Shown: piece after piece, positions 33,028 to 44,484 of the stretch | Numbering within the stretch: position 1 is the first letter of the stretch | How the letters are laid out: every line of letters begins with the position of its first letter | Assembly (NCBI GenBank): GCA_003971905.1 | Contig: RSEE01000055.1 | Coordinates: forward strand, 1-64,000 | Reading direction: 5' to 3' | Origin: Moniliella sp. 'wahieum' | Lineage: Eukaryota > Basidiomycota > Moniliellomycetes > Moniliellales > Moniliellaceae | Length of the DNA: 64,000 nt | Made by a program: the position numbers and the translations under genes | The notes under the pieces: model-generated | The model's input: the letters and a program-made list of their open reading frames with translations, nothing else | What the model was told of the DNA's origin: nothing | Database searches by the model: none

Positions 33028-35025
33028 ATGTTGCCGTCGCTCCCAGCCATCACGGCGGCTGGTTTGGGCCGCCCGAAGCGCACTCGCGCCGGTTGGTCTG
33101 CGGCATGGGCGGCTTGGCCTGCGACTGCGTCCGCCGGGACTGGGGATTGGGAGCGCAAGGCCGCTACGGCGCCTGGCCAGCACAGCGAGCAGCAAGCCCG
33201 CCACGGCGAGCAGCGACCCCAGTCCTAGTCCCACTCCAACTCCCAGCCCACTCCCGCCCCCGCCTCCGCCCCCGGCTTGGTGAGTGGCGTGGGACCACTG
33301 CACTCCAAGACGGGGCTCTTGCTTCGTTGCACCATCTTTGACCGCAACGGCACGGGCGTGTGGTCAGTGGCACCTTTGACAAGTCCGCGCTGGTGCAGAG
33401 CATGGGCTGGAGGTGCGGGACCTGCGTAAAATCGATTCGCGCGTGCCTAACGTTGTCCCCACCATCCTCGCTCGTCGCGGCACGTTCATGGTCAATGTGC
33501 TGCACATCCGCGCGCTCGTCAAGCACGACACGGTCCTGCTTTTGATGGGTACGTTTCTTTGTTTGTTTTGCTTTTGTACATCCTGGTGGGCGTGCTGTAG
33601 CTGACGCGGCAAGGGCAGGTACGGCGCATCGAATACTCAACTACACAGTGCGTTTGTGTACAATCTCGAGCACAACCTCCGTCTCTCCAAAGTCCGGCAT
33701 GCGGGGAACGGGTTACGGAAGATTTGCCGTACGAGTTTCGTGCGCTCGAGGCCATCTTGGCCAGTGTTCTGAAGCTCTGCACATTGAGCTCGAGGGGATT
33801 CGCCAACTCGTCTTTTCTCTCTCTTCCCTCGACCAAAACATTGATCGTGAAAAGTTGAGGGCACTGTTGGCGTACCGGCGCAAAGTGGGCGACCTCTTGT
33901 CCCGGGGGCGTCAAGGGAGCTGTGGCTGAGGTGTTAGAGAGCGACGAGGATATGGCTTGATGCATCTACGGATGCGGCCCATGGTCACCCTCGTACAGCT
34001 CAAAGTTTGGCGTGGCAATACGACTCGCTCGAACTGCTGCTCGAGTCGTTTGACAAGCAGCTGGAAGAAGTCATTAGCTATACCGAGCAGATGCAGGACA
34101 ACATTGGTGGGACGCAGGAAATTGTGGAACTCATCCTGGACTCGAACCGCAACCAGCTGCTCGCACTCGAATTGCACGTATCGATTGCCACGCTCGGCTT
34201 TACCGGGGGTGCGCTGATCGCCTCGTTCTTTGGCATGAACCTATACACGGGCTTGGAGGAGAACGCGATTGCGTTTGTCACGGTCAGTGCCTCCTCCCTT
34301 TTGGTCGTCGGCTTGTCTCCATGGCTGGGATACGGAAGATCAGCAAGATTCAGCGGGTCGGACTGGGCAGTGCGCGTCGTTCACCACTGCTCTTGCCCGT
34401 GATGAGACTGCAATCGTCCCAGATCCCTGGTCCCACACGGCGGTGGCACAAAATGCAGCGGCCGGCTACGCTGCCGGTGGGCCCAACCCGTTCCTGAACT
34501 CGTCTCTGACCGGCGCGGCCCCTGCGGCGTCGGCCCCTGCGGCGTCTGCTACAGTTGGCGAGCCGAGCGGATCCAAGCCCACCTTCTCCTCCCACGTCCA
34601 CTTTGCTTGGCCACATGGATACGCCTACAGCCCCCAGTCCCGAGGAGGGTGGTGGCACCGCATCCGTTCTCGATTGCCGCGGGGTCGCTCCCCTCATACG
34701 CCGGTACCGCGCCCGGCGGGATGGATAGGTGTGCCTACCAGCCCGTCGTTCCGCCTTCCACGCCGGTCTCGTCCGAGCTGGGGCGCCAAGGCATGGATCA
34801 AGACGTTGTTGTTTGGCCCGAGCCGCCCACAGAGAGAACACGCCGCTGGCGCCTTCGGATGCATGGGCCACCACCTACCCTGGCCCGCTCAGTCGTCCCG
34901 ATTGGGTTCCGGAGTATTCCCCCGACTTGATTGGAGCCGGGTACAGCTCGAATCGGTGGGGAAGTTCGCGTGCGTCCAAGCGGGCGGCAGCGAACGAGCG
35001 GCAGCACGGACACGATGGTAAGTAG
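33028..35025 (+). CDS. MRS2: mitochondrial magnesium transporter Mrs2 (CorA family)
   Basis: A CorA-type inner-membrane Mg2+ channel. The start is ATG 33028 (MLPSLPAITAAGLGRPKRTR), with an Arg-rich mitochondrial leader and a Pro-rich linker. The CorA/Mrs2 core follows: LRCTIFDRNG, GLEVRDLRKIDSRVPNVVPT, LPYEFRALEAILASVL, ELLLESFDKQLEEVISY, and EIVELILDSNRNQLLALEL. The first pore helix ends in the signature GMN (34232-34240), and a second helix AFVTVSASSLLVVGL follows. An intron spans 33549-33618 (GTACGT...GGCAG). Many missing-base breaks. One frame stops at 34495-34497. Another, with natural-looking composition (AAAGYAAGGPNPF and later PDWVPEYSPDLIGAGYSS), runs on to 35023-35025, so a roughly 200-residue C-terminal tail is likely but unproven. 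Confidence 0.85.
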
Positions 35026-35254
35026 CCCCCACCCCTCTTTTTGGCATTGTCTCGATCTGTATACTGCACATGCACATGTATATCCTCATAACCCCAATGC
35101 TACTCCTGCTGTACCTTTCCACCGCTGTGTATGCAACTGTTCAGACACAATCATTCGTTCTCCTCTGTTTGGGGGCATGGTTTGGTGAAAGGGCAGGGTG
35201 CAAAACCCGGAAAGAAAGTGGGGAGAAGTGGTGATTCTCGTTGGGCGGGACGGG

Positions 35255-37519
35255 CTACTCGTGGGGGGGCAAAAGAGGCCGCACAATGCCGAGCCCATGT
35301 TCTTGTTGCGCCAATCGCAGGACCTCTTCCAGCGGAACCAATCCATCGTGGTCTTGATCCAACTTGGCCGTGAGCTTGTCCAGTTCTTCTTCGGGCGGGG
35401 CATGCTTGATAAGCCTAAGTGCCTGTGCCAGGTCTTTGACTGACACTTTACCCGTCGGACTGGCTTGGATGACATGCAAGCGGGTACCCACGTCGCGATC
35501 GTACGCTTCCAGTGTTTGTCAATCTGCGCCACCATCTTGGCCACCCGCTTGGCCACCCGCTTGGCCACCGTGCGCGCTGCCAGCGTGTCTTGGGCTTTGG
35601 AGAGGCCGGTTCGGTGTCCGTAGAGACGGAATCCTCCTCTGGGATTGTGCCGTACACCTGTTCGAGCGCCTTGGCCTTGATCTCCTGTTGAACCGCATGC
35701 ATCTCAATCGATGCGGCAGCCAAAAGACTGGAAGAAGGGGCCGCCGCATTGGATGCGGCCGCAGCCACGCGAGCCAGGTCGAGCTCACCATCGGCTTCCG
35801 GGTCCAAGAATGCATCGGCCGACGCGCCAGACAGTGATTCCGTGTCCCGGACCAACCGGTTGAGCTCCTCCCGTTCGCGAATGACTGAACTTTTGGCAGA
35901 AAGCAGGCTGAGCGCTTCGCCCAGCTCGGCCAGCTGTTCCTGCGTCAGGTGGATGGTCTCATCCGCTTCCGACGGGGGCGGCGGCGTGGCGGACGTAGTG
36001 ACACCATCTCCACCTGAAGAGGGTGGGGAAGAGGGAGTGATTGCTGGAGCAGGTACACTGAGTGCGGATACGCTAGGAGAGGAGGTAGGTTCGGCCGCTG
36101 ACTGTTCATCCTGAGTGGCGGTGACGTTCTTCTTTTCCTCTTCGGCCTCGCGCGCTTGTTTCTCCTCCTTTTCTTGCTGGGCCTCATCATGAATGAGCTC
36201 CTCCTGTTCCTTGAGCACCTCGAGACGTTCCTTGTTGGGGCCGATGCTGGGTCAACCCGGATCTCTGCCTCATTCAGCACCGTGTCTGGAAGCGAGGCCA
36301 GAGTCAATTCTAACGCCTTGATCGCTGGCGAGAGGTGGATGTCTTGTCGGTCTCGACCCCGGTCTCGGTACTGGACAGGCCTTGGAGAGTAAAGGCCTTG
36401 CTGAGCAAGAGAAGCGTGCCACTGATCCGTTCCTTGAGATGCAGGTTGATCCACTGATCCAGGTCGCGCAGCATCGCTTCCCGACCAAAGTGAACGGTGG
36501 CCAAGCCGCCTCGGTCGAGCACCGCCTTGCGCAGCTCTTCGTCCGACAAGGTCTCGGTGCCCTCGGAGGCAAGCACCATGTCGTCTTGGCGAATGGTGGT
36601 GAGTTTGGTACGGATTTGAAAGCGGAGGTAGGTGTCGGTGCCAAAAGCGTGGATTTGCATGTAGCGAGTGAGGGAGTTGAGTTGGGCGCGCGAAAGGTTG
36701 TCGAGCGTCATGTCGTCGTCAAACAACTTGGCTACGCGGATCACATCCTGCTGCGACGGTTCTTCGCCCGTTGAGCGCACTTTGCGGAAAAATTCACGGA
36801 ACACGGCCTTGCCTTCCCGCGAAGTGTCGCCCTGCATTGCTAGTCCGCCATGTTCAAGGGAAGCATGGAGGAACTTGGCCATCTCGAGCCGGACCTTGAT
36901 CAGTCTCCGTCGCTTCTCCTCCACTGCAAACTTGGACTCAAACGTAGAGGGAAGCATGTTGGGAAACACCTTGATCGCTACTGGCAGCAACAGTTCGGCA
37001 AACGGCACAATGACAAACGGCACAAACGGGATCAGGCGCAGCAAGTCGGCAAACGTTCGTCGCAGTTGACGATGCTCTCGCCGACTCAAGCCATACCCGA
37101 GCACAACCCTCCGCACCAGACGAGCACTAATCCGAATCTCCTTTCCCAGCAACTTGGTGCCATTCCAGTAATGCGCTGCCTCGTCCTTGATCCCCTTCCA
37201 AGCCCGCTTCATCAGCGGCGGTTTCTTGTGCACCTTGGGATGGGGGGAAGAGGAACAGGAGCCTGCTCCTCCTTGCCGCCGGACGAACTTTGGTTGTTCG
37301 GAACTGAATCTCCTGCCTTGGACACTGCGGTGCTGTGAAGCGACCGGGCAAGGAGGCCCACCGGGGCTCCCACCAGGACCCGGGGGGGCAGCGCGGCTGA
37401 CGCCGGTGCGCAGACGCGGGCACGGGCGAGGACAAGGGTGGTGGAGCGATGCAAGGGGCGTACGGGACCGAGGGGCGGTCGCGCCGCAGCAGCGGTGTGC
37501 TCCACATGGGACGCAGCAT
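35255..37519 (-). CDS. MDM38: LETM1/Mdm38 mitochondrial cation/proton exchanger
   Basis: LETM1-family inner-membrane protein for K+/H+ (or Ca2+/H+) exchange and mitochondrial volume control. ATG 37517-37519 opens MLRPMWSTPLLRRDRPS. The presequence ends near LARSLHSTAVSKAG. The core has AHYWNGTKLLGKEIRIS, the membrane hairpin FADLLRLIPFVPFVIVPFAE, PNMLPSTF, and the ribosome-binding-like LETM domain (REFFRKVRSTGEEPSQQDVI, LTRYMQIHAFGTDTYLRFQI). The C-terminal third is acidic and Ser/Pro-rich, then TVAKRVAKRVAKMVAQID and an EF-hand-like loop DQDHDGLVPLEE before PLLPPHE and TAG 35255-35257. No intron seen. At least four missing-base breaks. It is tail to tail with MRS2. Confidence 0.92.
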
Positions 37520-37696
37520 CAGAGGGAGGAGAGAAAAAGAATCGGTAGAGGTGGAGGGGAGGTGGAGGTGTGAAGTGTCGTAGGAGCGAGGGGACGGTGT
37601 GGCTGAGCGCTGGCTGAACGTGAACGTGAGAGCTTCAACGCTTAAGCGCTGGCGCGCTGACGATTAAGCTGATTAAGTGCTCGGACTTGAAGCCAA

Positions 37697-37717
37697 GCTT
37701 GAAGCTTGAAGCTTGAA
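37697..37717. repeat. heptamer tandem repeat (GCTTGAA)x3
   Basis: Three exact copies, about 180 bp upstream of the LETM1 start. Same unit as at 5750 and 19875. Confidence 0.9.
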
Positions 37718-38216
37718 GATGTAACGCGGCTAACGTTTAACGTTTAACCGAGCCTGTGTACTCCAACGGAGTGCTGACGCTTGGGCGCCTCTTTTGCGAT
37801 CTGAAACTGGGACCGACGGAATCCACATTGGGGTACGTACCCGTCCCATCCCGTCCATCCCGTCCCATCCCATCCGGCCCTTCGCCCGCCAAAGCCGGGC
37901 AATCGTCCCACTGTCCATCTCGCTGACCACAACATCAACTATGGCCATGGTCTGGCAGCCGGTGGGCGTCCGCCAACCCTCAAGATTGGGCTAACCCCTT
38001 AACCCCTAAGGCTACCCCTTCGAATGCGTGCATCTGGACCTCCCGAGCAAAATACCGCGTAACGGAGGAATCGATTAGGGGGGTAGCGCGTGAATAAAAA
38101 AAGAAAAGTGCAGGGCCAGAGCCGGCCAAAGCGAGGCATGTCATCACGTCATGTCGTGCGCGAGGGGGAGCGAAAGGAGAGGCAGAGCGGTCCAAAGGAG
38201 AGCCCAGGTGGGAGAA

Positions 38217-38298
38217 CAAGTAGGTAGACCAAGGAAGTAGACCAAGGAAGTAGACCAAGGAAGTAGACCAAGGAAGTAGACCAAGTAGGTAACCACAC
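38217..38298. repeat. 15-bp tandem repeat, about 5 copies
   Basis: The unit aggaagtagaccaag is repeated with variants at both ends. It lies just beyond the 3' end of the downstream minus-strand gene. Confidence 0.9.
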
Positions 38299-38473
38299 AA
38301 AACGAAAGGAGCGTGCGTAGAGAGGGGGAGGGGTAAAAGAGAACAGGAAGAACGTACCAGCAGGCCACAACCCACAACCCAGACCCCAGACCGTGCATCT
38401 CGGGACGAAGCAAGCAAGCGAAGACACCACAGTGTCGCGGGACCTTTCCCCGTGCTCGGCTCTCAGTGGGCTC

Positions 38474-41400
38474 TCAGTGCCCCGTGGCCCTGCGACGAAA
38501 GATCGAGGCCAAAAGGCGACGTTTGGGCGTCGAGGTACTGGGGTCGGGCAAGGGCAGCATGTCCATCCGCGGGTCCACCCCGCCGGGCGCGGGGAACACC
38601 TCCGGCCCTGGGATGGACGGGGCCGACTTGGTGGCCGACGCACCAGCACTGCCACCTAGTGGTCCCGACGAGGACCGACCCGGGTAGGGGAACCAAGGCG
38701 GGTGGATCGGTGCCCGTCGTTGCGGGGCGGAGATAGGGACGGAGACAGGGGAGTCGGGGTGCAAGTGGGAGTGGGAGTGGAGTGCTCGAGCGAAGCCAAG
38801 GGACGTAAGGAGCGTTGGGCAGGCGTGTGTCGCTGTGAGAGCGAGGGGGGTAGGGTGGTGCGTCAGCCTGGGCGGGGGAGGGGCATCGGACGACGCGCCG
38901 GTTCCGCCCAGGGATGGGATGGCGGTCGAAGAGGAGAGGGCGAGCGATGGGCTGGGTGGGTGGGGAGGTGTGGTGGTATGGGTCAAGGTACCCGTCCCAT
39001 AGGGGAGGGGAAAGGTGGCCGTGTGCTTGGGCCTGGGCCGGGTGGGAGGGGAAAGCGGGTGGTACGGGATGGGGCAAAGGAGAGCTGCTGTTTCCCGTCC
39101 AGGAAAGGTGGGAAGGGTGGGGAGAAGTAGGGTGGGCGTGGGCGTAGAGTGCCGGATCAAGGTACGTGTTGGGCAGTCCAAGCCGGCTGGTTGCGTCCCC
39201 AGTGGGTGGGTCGGGTCCGGTGGGAAGCGCGATGCTCGGAGGAGGATAGGGCGGGGGGTCGTACGAGGTGGTGCGTGGGCGGTAGGCTTGCGGCGGCCGG
39301 ATGGAAGGGGCAGGCGAGGCGTACGTCTTCTCCGGCTTGGAAGGCGGTGGGTCGGCCCGCGCGGTGGCGGAAGAGTACTCGGCAAGAAAGTTGCTCGCCC
39401 AAAGCGACAGTTCGAGCGCCGTGAGAGGTTGTTGTTTGTGCTGCGTCGAGAGCGCATGGAGGGAAGCACCGGACAAGAGGTCGGGGAGGGTGCCTCCTGG
39501 CCCACGTTCCAAAACGGATGGCGCGCCTCTTCCTGTGCACTCCCCGACGGGCCGGTGCGCAGCATGGAAGTACTGGCGTGGGCGCGCGGATGGGGAAGGC
39601 GCTCCGTGGGGCCAGTGCTGAGGCTACCAGTGGGTTCGTCCTGCGGGCAGGCTGGCGACTCTGGGACGCCGAGGTGGCGCGTCGCCGCCCAGGCCGCATC
39701 GCAAACAACTCGGGGTCCACCCATTCGCGCGAAGAGGAGAAGGGATCGTCATGGTTATACTCGGGGTAGTTATGCCGCCTGTCAACCCCATGGGGGCGGG
39801 AGGGGGCGGAATGGGCGAGAAGCCGACGATGGATGGATGAACGTAGGTCGGGCCAATCATCGACGAAAAGGAGGTCGAAGGACGACGCGACAGTCCCACG
39901 CCACCGCCTGACGAAGGTTGGTGACCAAAGGCGGTTGGGTGGATCGGCGCATGCGGAGGTCGGACCACGATGCCCGGGTGGACAAGTCATGCCCACTGTG
40001 CGACATGGGCAAGGTCGGGGCCGAAGGGACCCCCCGTAGCGTCTGGAACGCCGCGCCTCTTGGTTGGGACGCAAGGGGCGCAAAGGCGAGGATTGGGAGA
40101 ATGTCTGTTGGTCGTTGTTGGGTTGGAACCCCAGCTGAGAACGGAATGGATGGTTTCCTTCTTCTACCGCCCTCCCCTTTCGGTACGCTTCCTCATCCTC
40201 CTCTTCCTCCTCTTCCTCGACGGGATGAGCCAGGACACCTCCAACCCCCCTCGGGTGTGGAGGCAGGGCCGAGAGGGAGTACCCTCGTGGTCGGCTCGCC
40301 ATCTGGCTCGAGCGAAGATCGGAAGAGGAATGGGGTCGGGTCAAGGTACGGGGAGACCGGTCCGAGTGGCCGGTCCAAGTGGCGGCCGCCGAGAGGGAGG
40401 GACTTCGATAGAGACGCGGAGTGGCCCGTCGTTCGGGGGTAGCAAACACATCAGGAGAGAAGAGCAGTGCCTCGAGTTCCGGGGTTTGAGGGGTTCCACC
40501 CTGTGCTCGCAACGAGTGCGATACCCGAGATTGCGGTGGGGAGGAGGAGGGCAACGCATTGAGTTCATGGGATGGTGACAGGGGGGAAGGAGTAGGCTTG
40601 CCCGGCGCCGCACGCGGTGTCGCGGCAGGAGACGATGTTAAGGAAGAAGACGAAGGGAAGATCCTGAGGTGCGGGGGTATAGCATGGGTTACGCCAGTTC
40701 CCGTGGTAATACACGTATCTGCCTCTGATACCGTGCTGAGGCGAGAGGAGGAGTGGGTCGGTCGAAGTAGTTTTCCTGCGGATGTGGGGAAGCGAGTCGG
40801 ACCTTGATCCACTTGGTCGAGTTCCTCTTGCTCCGTCGTGTGGGGCAAAACAAGCCGCCTCAAACAAGAGGAAACAGCAGCACGAGAACCTGGAACCTGC
40901 TTTGGTGCTGCCTGCGCATGCACACCAAAGAGTGTAGCTTGGCGTCGATATCAGAGCCATGGGCGGACTGGGAAGGAAGACTGCACGGATCGTTGGTACA
41001 GGGACCGGGATCAGGAGGCCCAGCCGTTGCTGCCTGGGCACACACTCCCACTTGCCCCGTGTCGCTTTTAGGGAGAGGAGGTAAGCCGACATTGGGTGGG
41101 GGTACGAGGATGCCAGTAGAAAGTGTCAAGTCACTGTGGCCTCCATCCGAATCATAGGCCCAAGGCCGCTTTGCTCCGCGGATCCGCCGCGCTCGCTGCC
41201 GCGGGCTGGTCTTACTCGACGAGGTGGGAGATTCGCCGCAGGGCAAGCCAGGCGTGCGAGGGGAAAGGAGGGAGGAGGAAGCAACAGTGGAAGTACCAAT
41301 GGAAGTAGGACGAGCGTCGCGCGAAGCAAGCGAGGGAGGAAAGGATGTCCGAGGGGAAGCTGCTGGGCGTCGGCATCCTGCGTTCTGAGTGGTGGTAGCC

Positions 41401-42209
41401 GTGTGCCGGGCGAATGGGCGCTGGCCGGGCGGGCGGATCGCGGGAGGGCGAGGCGAGGGCGGGGCAGTGGTATGACTGTCGCGCGTTCGGTCGTAAACGG
41501 ATCATCGTGGGTCTCCCCAGCTCCCCATCGCGCTTGGGGTTACACTAGACCGGGCCGAGGCACGTTCGAGCGAACTCTCGTGGTATCGGTCCCTCGCATG
41601 GCGAGCAGGAGCCGGTGTGTCGTCAGTTGGTTTGCTGTTGGGACTGCTCAAGCCGGATGGGGAGGTGGCATCCCGCGGGAGGACGATCATGTCCCAGCGA
41701 TTGGTAGCCTGAACTTGAAGCTAGACAGAGGAGAGGGGCAGGCGAGACGGGTTAGGAGCGGAGCGCAAGTGAGGCAGGAAGGCGCAAGCGCAAACACAAC
41801 GTACCGCGCGACTGTGCTGGGCCAGCCGGTCCGCGGTCAGGGCATACGTGGGGGCAACGCGGTGCACCGCGACCTTGCCGCCCGCGAGCAATTTGAACTG
41901 GGGCGAGGCCGAGTCGGGGGGCGGAAGAGGCCATCTGGCGAGCCTCGATCTCAGCCTCGACCTGCAGCGCCTCGAAAAAGTCATGGTCCGACGCGCGCGC
42001 CCAGGCATGTTGGCCATAGACGTCGACGGTGGCCAGTTCGGCGGCGCGCTCGGCGCAGTCAGGGCAGTCGGGATGGGCAGAAGGGCGTTGGGTGGGGAGC
42101 AGGGGCGGAGCGGGTCGGGGTGGGGGGGCGAGGGGGGGCGAGGGTCCAAGGGCTGGGCGGTGGCAAAGGTGTCTGCGCTGGAGGAGCTGGAGCGATGGGG
42201 GTGGTGCAT
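38474..42209 (-). CDS. large Ser/Pro-rich protein of unknown function
   Basis: I do not recognise the family. ATG 42207-42209 opens MHHPHRSSSSSADTFATAQP. The N-terminal part then reads CPDCAERAAELATVDVYG, QHAWARASDHDFFEALQVEA and FKLLAGGKVAVHRVAP, the only stretch that looks like a folded domain. A good intron (41721-41804, GTACGT...TCTAG) joins it to LQVQATNRWDMIVLPRD. The remaining 1000 or so residues are Ser/Pro/Arg-rich, with a Glu run (VEEEEEEEDEEAYRKG) and a block LLSGASLHALSTQHKQQPL followed by TALELSLWASNFLAEYSS. The end is PKRRLLASIFRRRATGH at TGA 38474-38476. Several frame breaks make exact exon borders unsure. The composition suggests a disordered regulatory or scaffold protein. 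Confidence 0.6.
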
Positions 42210-44484
42210 GAGCTTGTGGTGGAGGGGGGCGGACAAAGAGAGCTGAGAGATGCGAGAGCGGGAGACTGCGATGGCACAAACGCTTGCCCCAACCGCGGCC
42301 GGGGCCAGGAGAGGAAGGGCGGCAAGGCGAGGAGGGCAGTGGCGGGCAGTGGCGCAGACAGAATGGAGGACAGAGGACAGAGAACGGAGAACGGAGGCCT
42401 GCGATGGGATTCCTGCCGATGGTCAAGGTGCGATGGGGATGATGAGGATGATGGGGATGATGGGGATGATGTCGAGTAGGTGGCTCCTTGCTGGCTACGC
42501 GTTGCGAGGGCTCTACTTGCTAGGTACTCGGACCTGGTGACTGGAAGCTGGAGGTGACGGTGACTACGTGACTATGTGGCTACGCGACTACGCGACTACG
42601 TGACCAGCCTGACGTTTGTTTGCACGTACAAACCGCTGCCCGAAAAGACGCCGCCTCGGCGGTGCTAGATTGATTATGATTAGTCCTGAATGTGAATAGT
42701 GTTCGCTGTGTTCGGTTGTGTTCCGCGGGGAGCAGCGCACGCAACCGATGTCCCACACCCCACCATCCATCCCACACCCCCTCCATCCACCGTGCGCCTC
42801 CTTGCTAGCTGCTCGACGCCTTGCCTCAGCGCCTCAGCACTCAGCCAGCCTCAGCGTCTCAACCTGCTGCCTCAGCGGGTCCACTACACTGATGTACTGA
42901 TGGGTACTGCGTCCTGGTCCTGATGAGCACTGATGGGCAGCCCACAAGGCCCAAGACACTCCACATGGGAAGGCGTCTCTTCTGTCTCTGCGCTGCGCTG
43001 GGCCTCCCGTACACAGACTGAGTACTGATCGATGATCGACACACCAAGAACACAATGCCCCACATGTCCTCCGCGCGCCCAGGCTGGCCCCCAGCACGCG
43101 ATCGGAGGCTGCCCGCCAGCACAGACGCAACGCGTGGCAGGTGTGGCTGGTGTTGCTTTGAGCTTTGGCGGCCGATCCAACGTCCAACGTCCCACGTCCA
43201 CCGCTCCCCGCTCGCCGGCCACGTGCTCCACGGGCACCGCCAGTGTCCCATTGAGCCTGTCGCAACGCATCCTGCGCATCGTCCACACGCTTTCCCGCAA
43301 GTCCGCCGTTGAACGTTAAACGTTAAAAACGCATCCCACCAGCTCCTGCCGCCTGGTTGCCATCGCCGCCCCAACCACCGGCCAGGGCACTCCGATCACC
43401 GGTTGCCGCCAGACAGCCCAGGCGCTGGCTGCGCAGTTGCAACGTGAAGATGCTTCCGAAGCGCACTGGACACTGCCCCCCTGCCGCCCGTGCGCGGCGT
43501 GGCATGGCACATGCCGTGGCGCTCTGCTGCGCTCGGCTGCCCCCCGTGCCCCGAGCGCCCTGCTCCACACAGCATCGCGCCAGTGTTGCGTATCTCTCCC
43601 CCTCTGCAATCGGTAATCTGCAATCGATCATCGACAATCCGTAATCGACAATCTCCCCTTTTGGTCCGGAGCAGGGCCAGTTTCAATACAGATCCCCTCG
43701 GCCGTATCGCGTACCGCGTACCGCGTAACGCCTACGACGAGCCACGGGATCGACGGTCCGCTTGGCCTTTTTCTCGGAGGGGGGGAACAGCACAGGCCCC
43801 AGGAGCAGTCTCTCAGACCTCAAGAGACGGAGGGGACAAGCACCAGGTCGTTCGTGGGAGGAAACAGCGAGCCAGCGGGCAGGCAACGAGTGCAAAAGCT
43901 AAGTGGAAGAGCGACGTAAAGCCAAGAGCCAAAACTAAGCCAGGCCAATCCGTCATCCATCCACATTCCACGAGCATCACCTGCATCACCCCCATCACAA
44001 GCCAACAGCACACTATTACGACAGGGCAGACTAGCCATATGATTGTCGTGGGCAAAACGCCTGTCACCATGTCACCCACATTTCACAAGAACGCCACAGC
44101 GAGAGAACGTTCGTCCCCTGTTTGCTCATCATCTCTGCAACATCGATCTCTTCGCCAGCAGGAGTATACATGCAGGTTGCGAGGTGTATTACTTGTATCT
44201 GAGAAAACCGAGTACAGAGGATACTAGGTTTTGATTATCACACGTTGACTGAGCTCTGGACTTTGGAGACGAGGGGTCTCCTAGATCCGAAAACCTTTTC
44301 TACGCGCCGCTGTTGGAAGTTTCCCTCACTATACCGAGAACAGCCATGATGGGGAGTATACTACCCGCTCCACCTCTGGGCTAGTGCTCTGCCCCCGTTT
44401 CGCCCTGCGACACGATGCGGGTGCTGGGGGTACGGCATGCTCTCCATGACGAAAGACACTAGGTACGCAAGTGCTACGTAAGGA
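42210..44484. other. 2.3-kb gap, simple repeats only
   Basis: Contains the cgactacgtga-type repeat at 42550-42605, two AACGTTA units near 43313-43326, and short tandem words around 43608-43655 (gcaatcg/gtaatc) and 43695-43725 (gcgtacc). No convincing gene. A 245-codon plus-strand frame lacks any motif and was not accepted. Confidence 0.5.
42550..42605. repeat. short tandem repeat (tgactacg/gcgactac)n
   Basis: About six imperfect copies of an 8-9 bp unit. Confidence 0.8.

Larger units (their letters stand above)
37520..38473. other. intergenic region rich in short repeats
   Basis: Holds the GCTTGAA heptamer (37697-37717), two AACGTTT units (about 37731-37747) and the 15-bp tandem array at 38217-38298. 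No recognised gene. Confidence 0.6.

Noticed and set aside
38217-38298. Tandem array resembling a small CRISPR
   Set aside because: Units are 15 bp, adjacent and without spacers, in a eukaryotic intergenic region. It is a plain minisatellite.
43490-44227. 245-codon plus-strand frame
   Set aside because: It runs through simple repeats and has no motif, start context or intron signals. It is more likely chance in GC-rich DNA.
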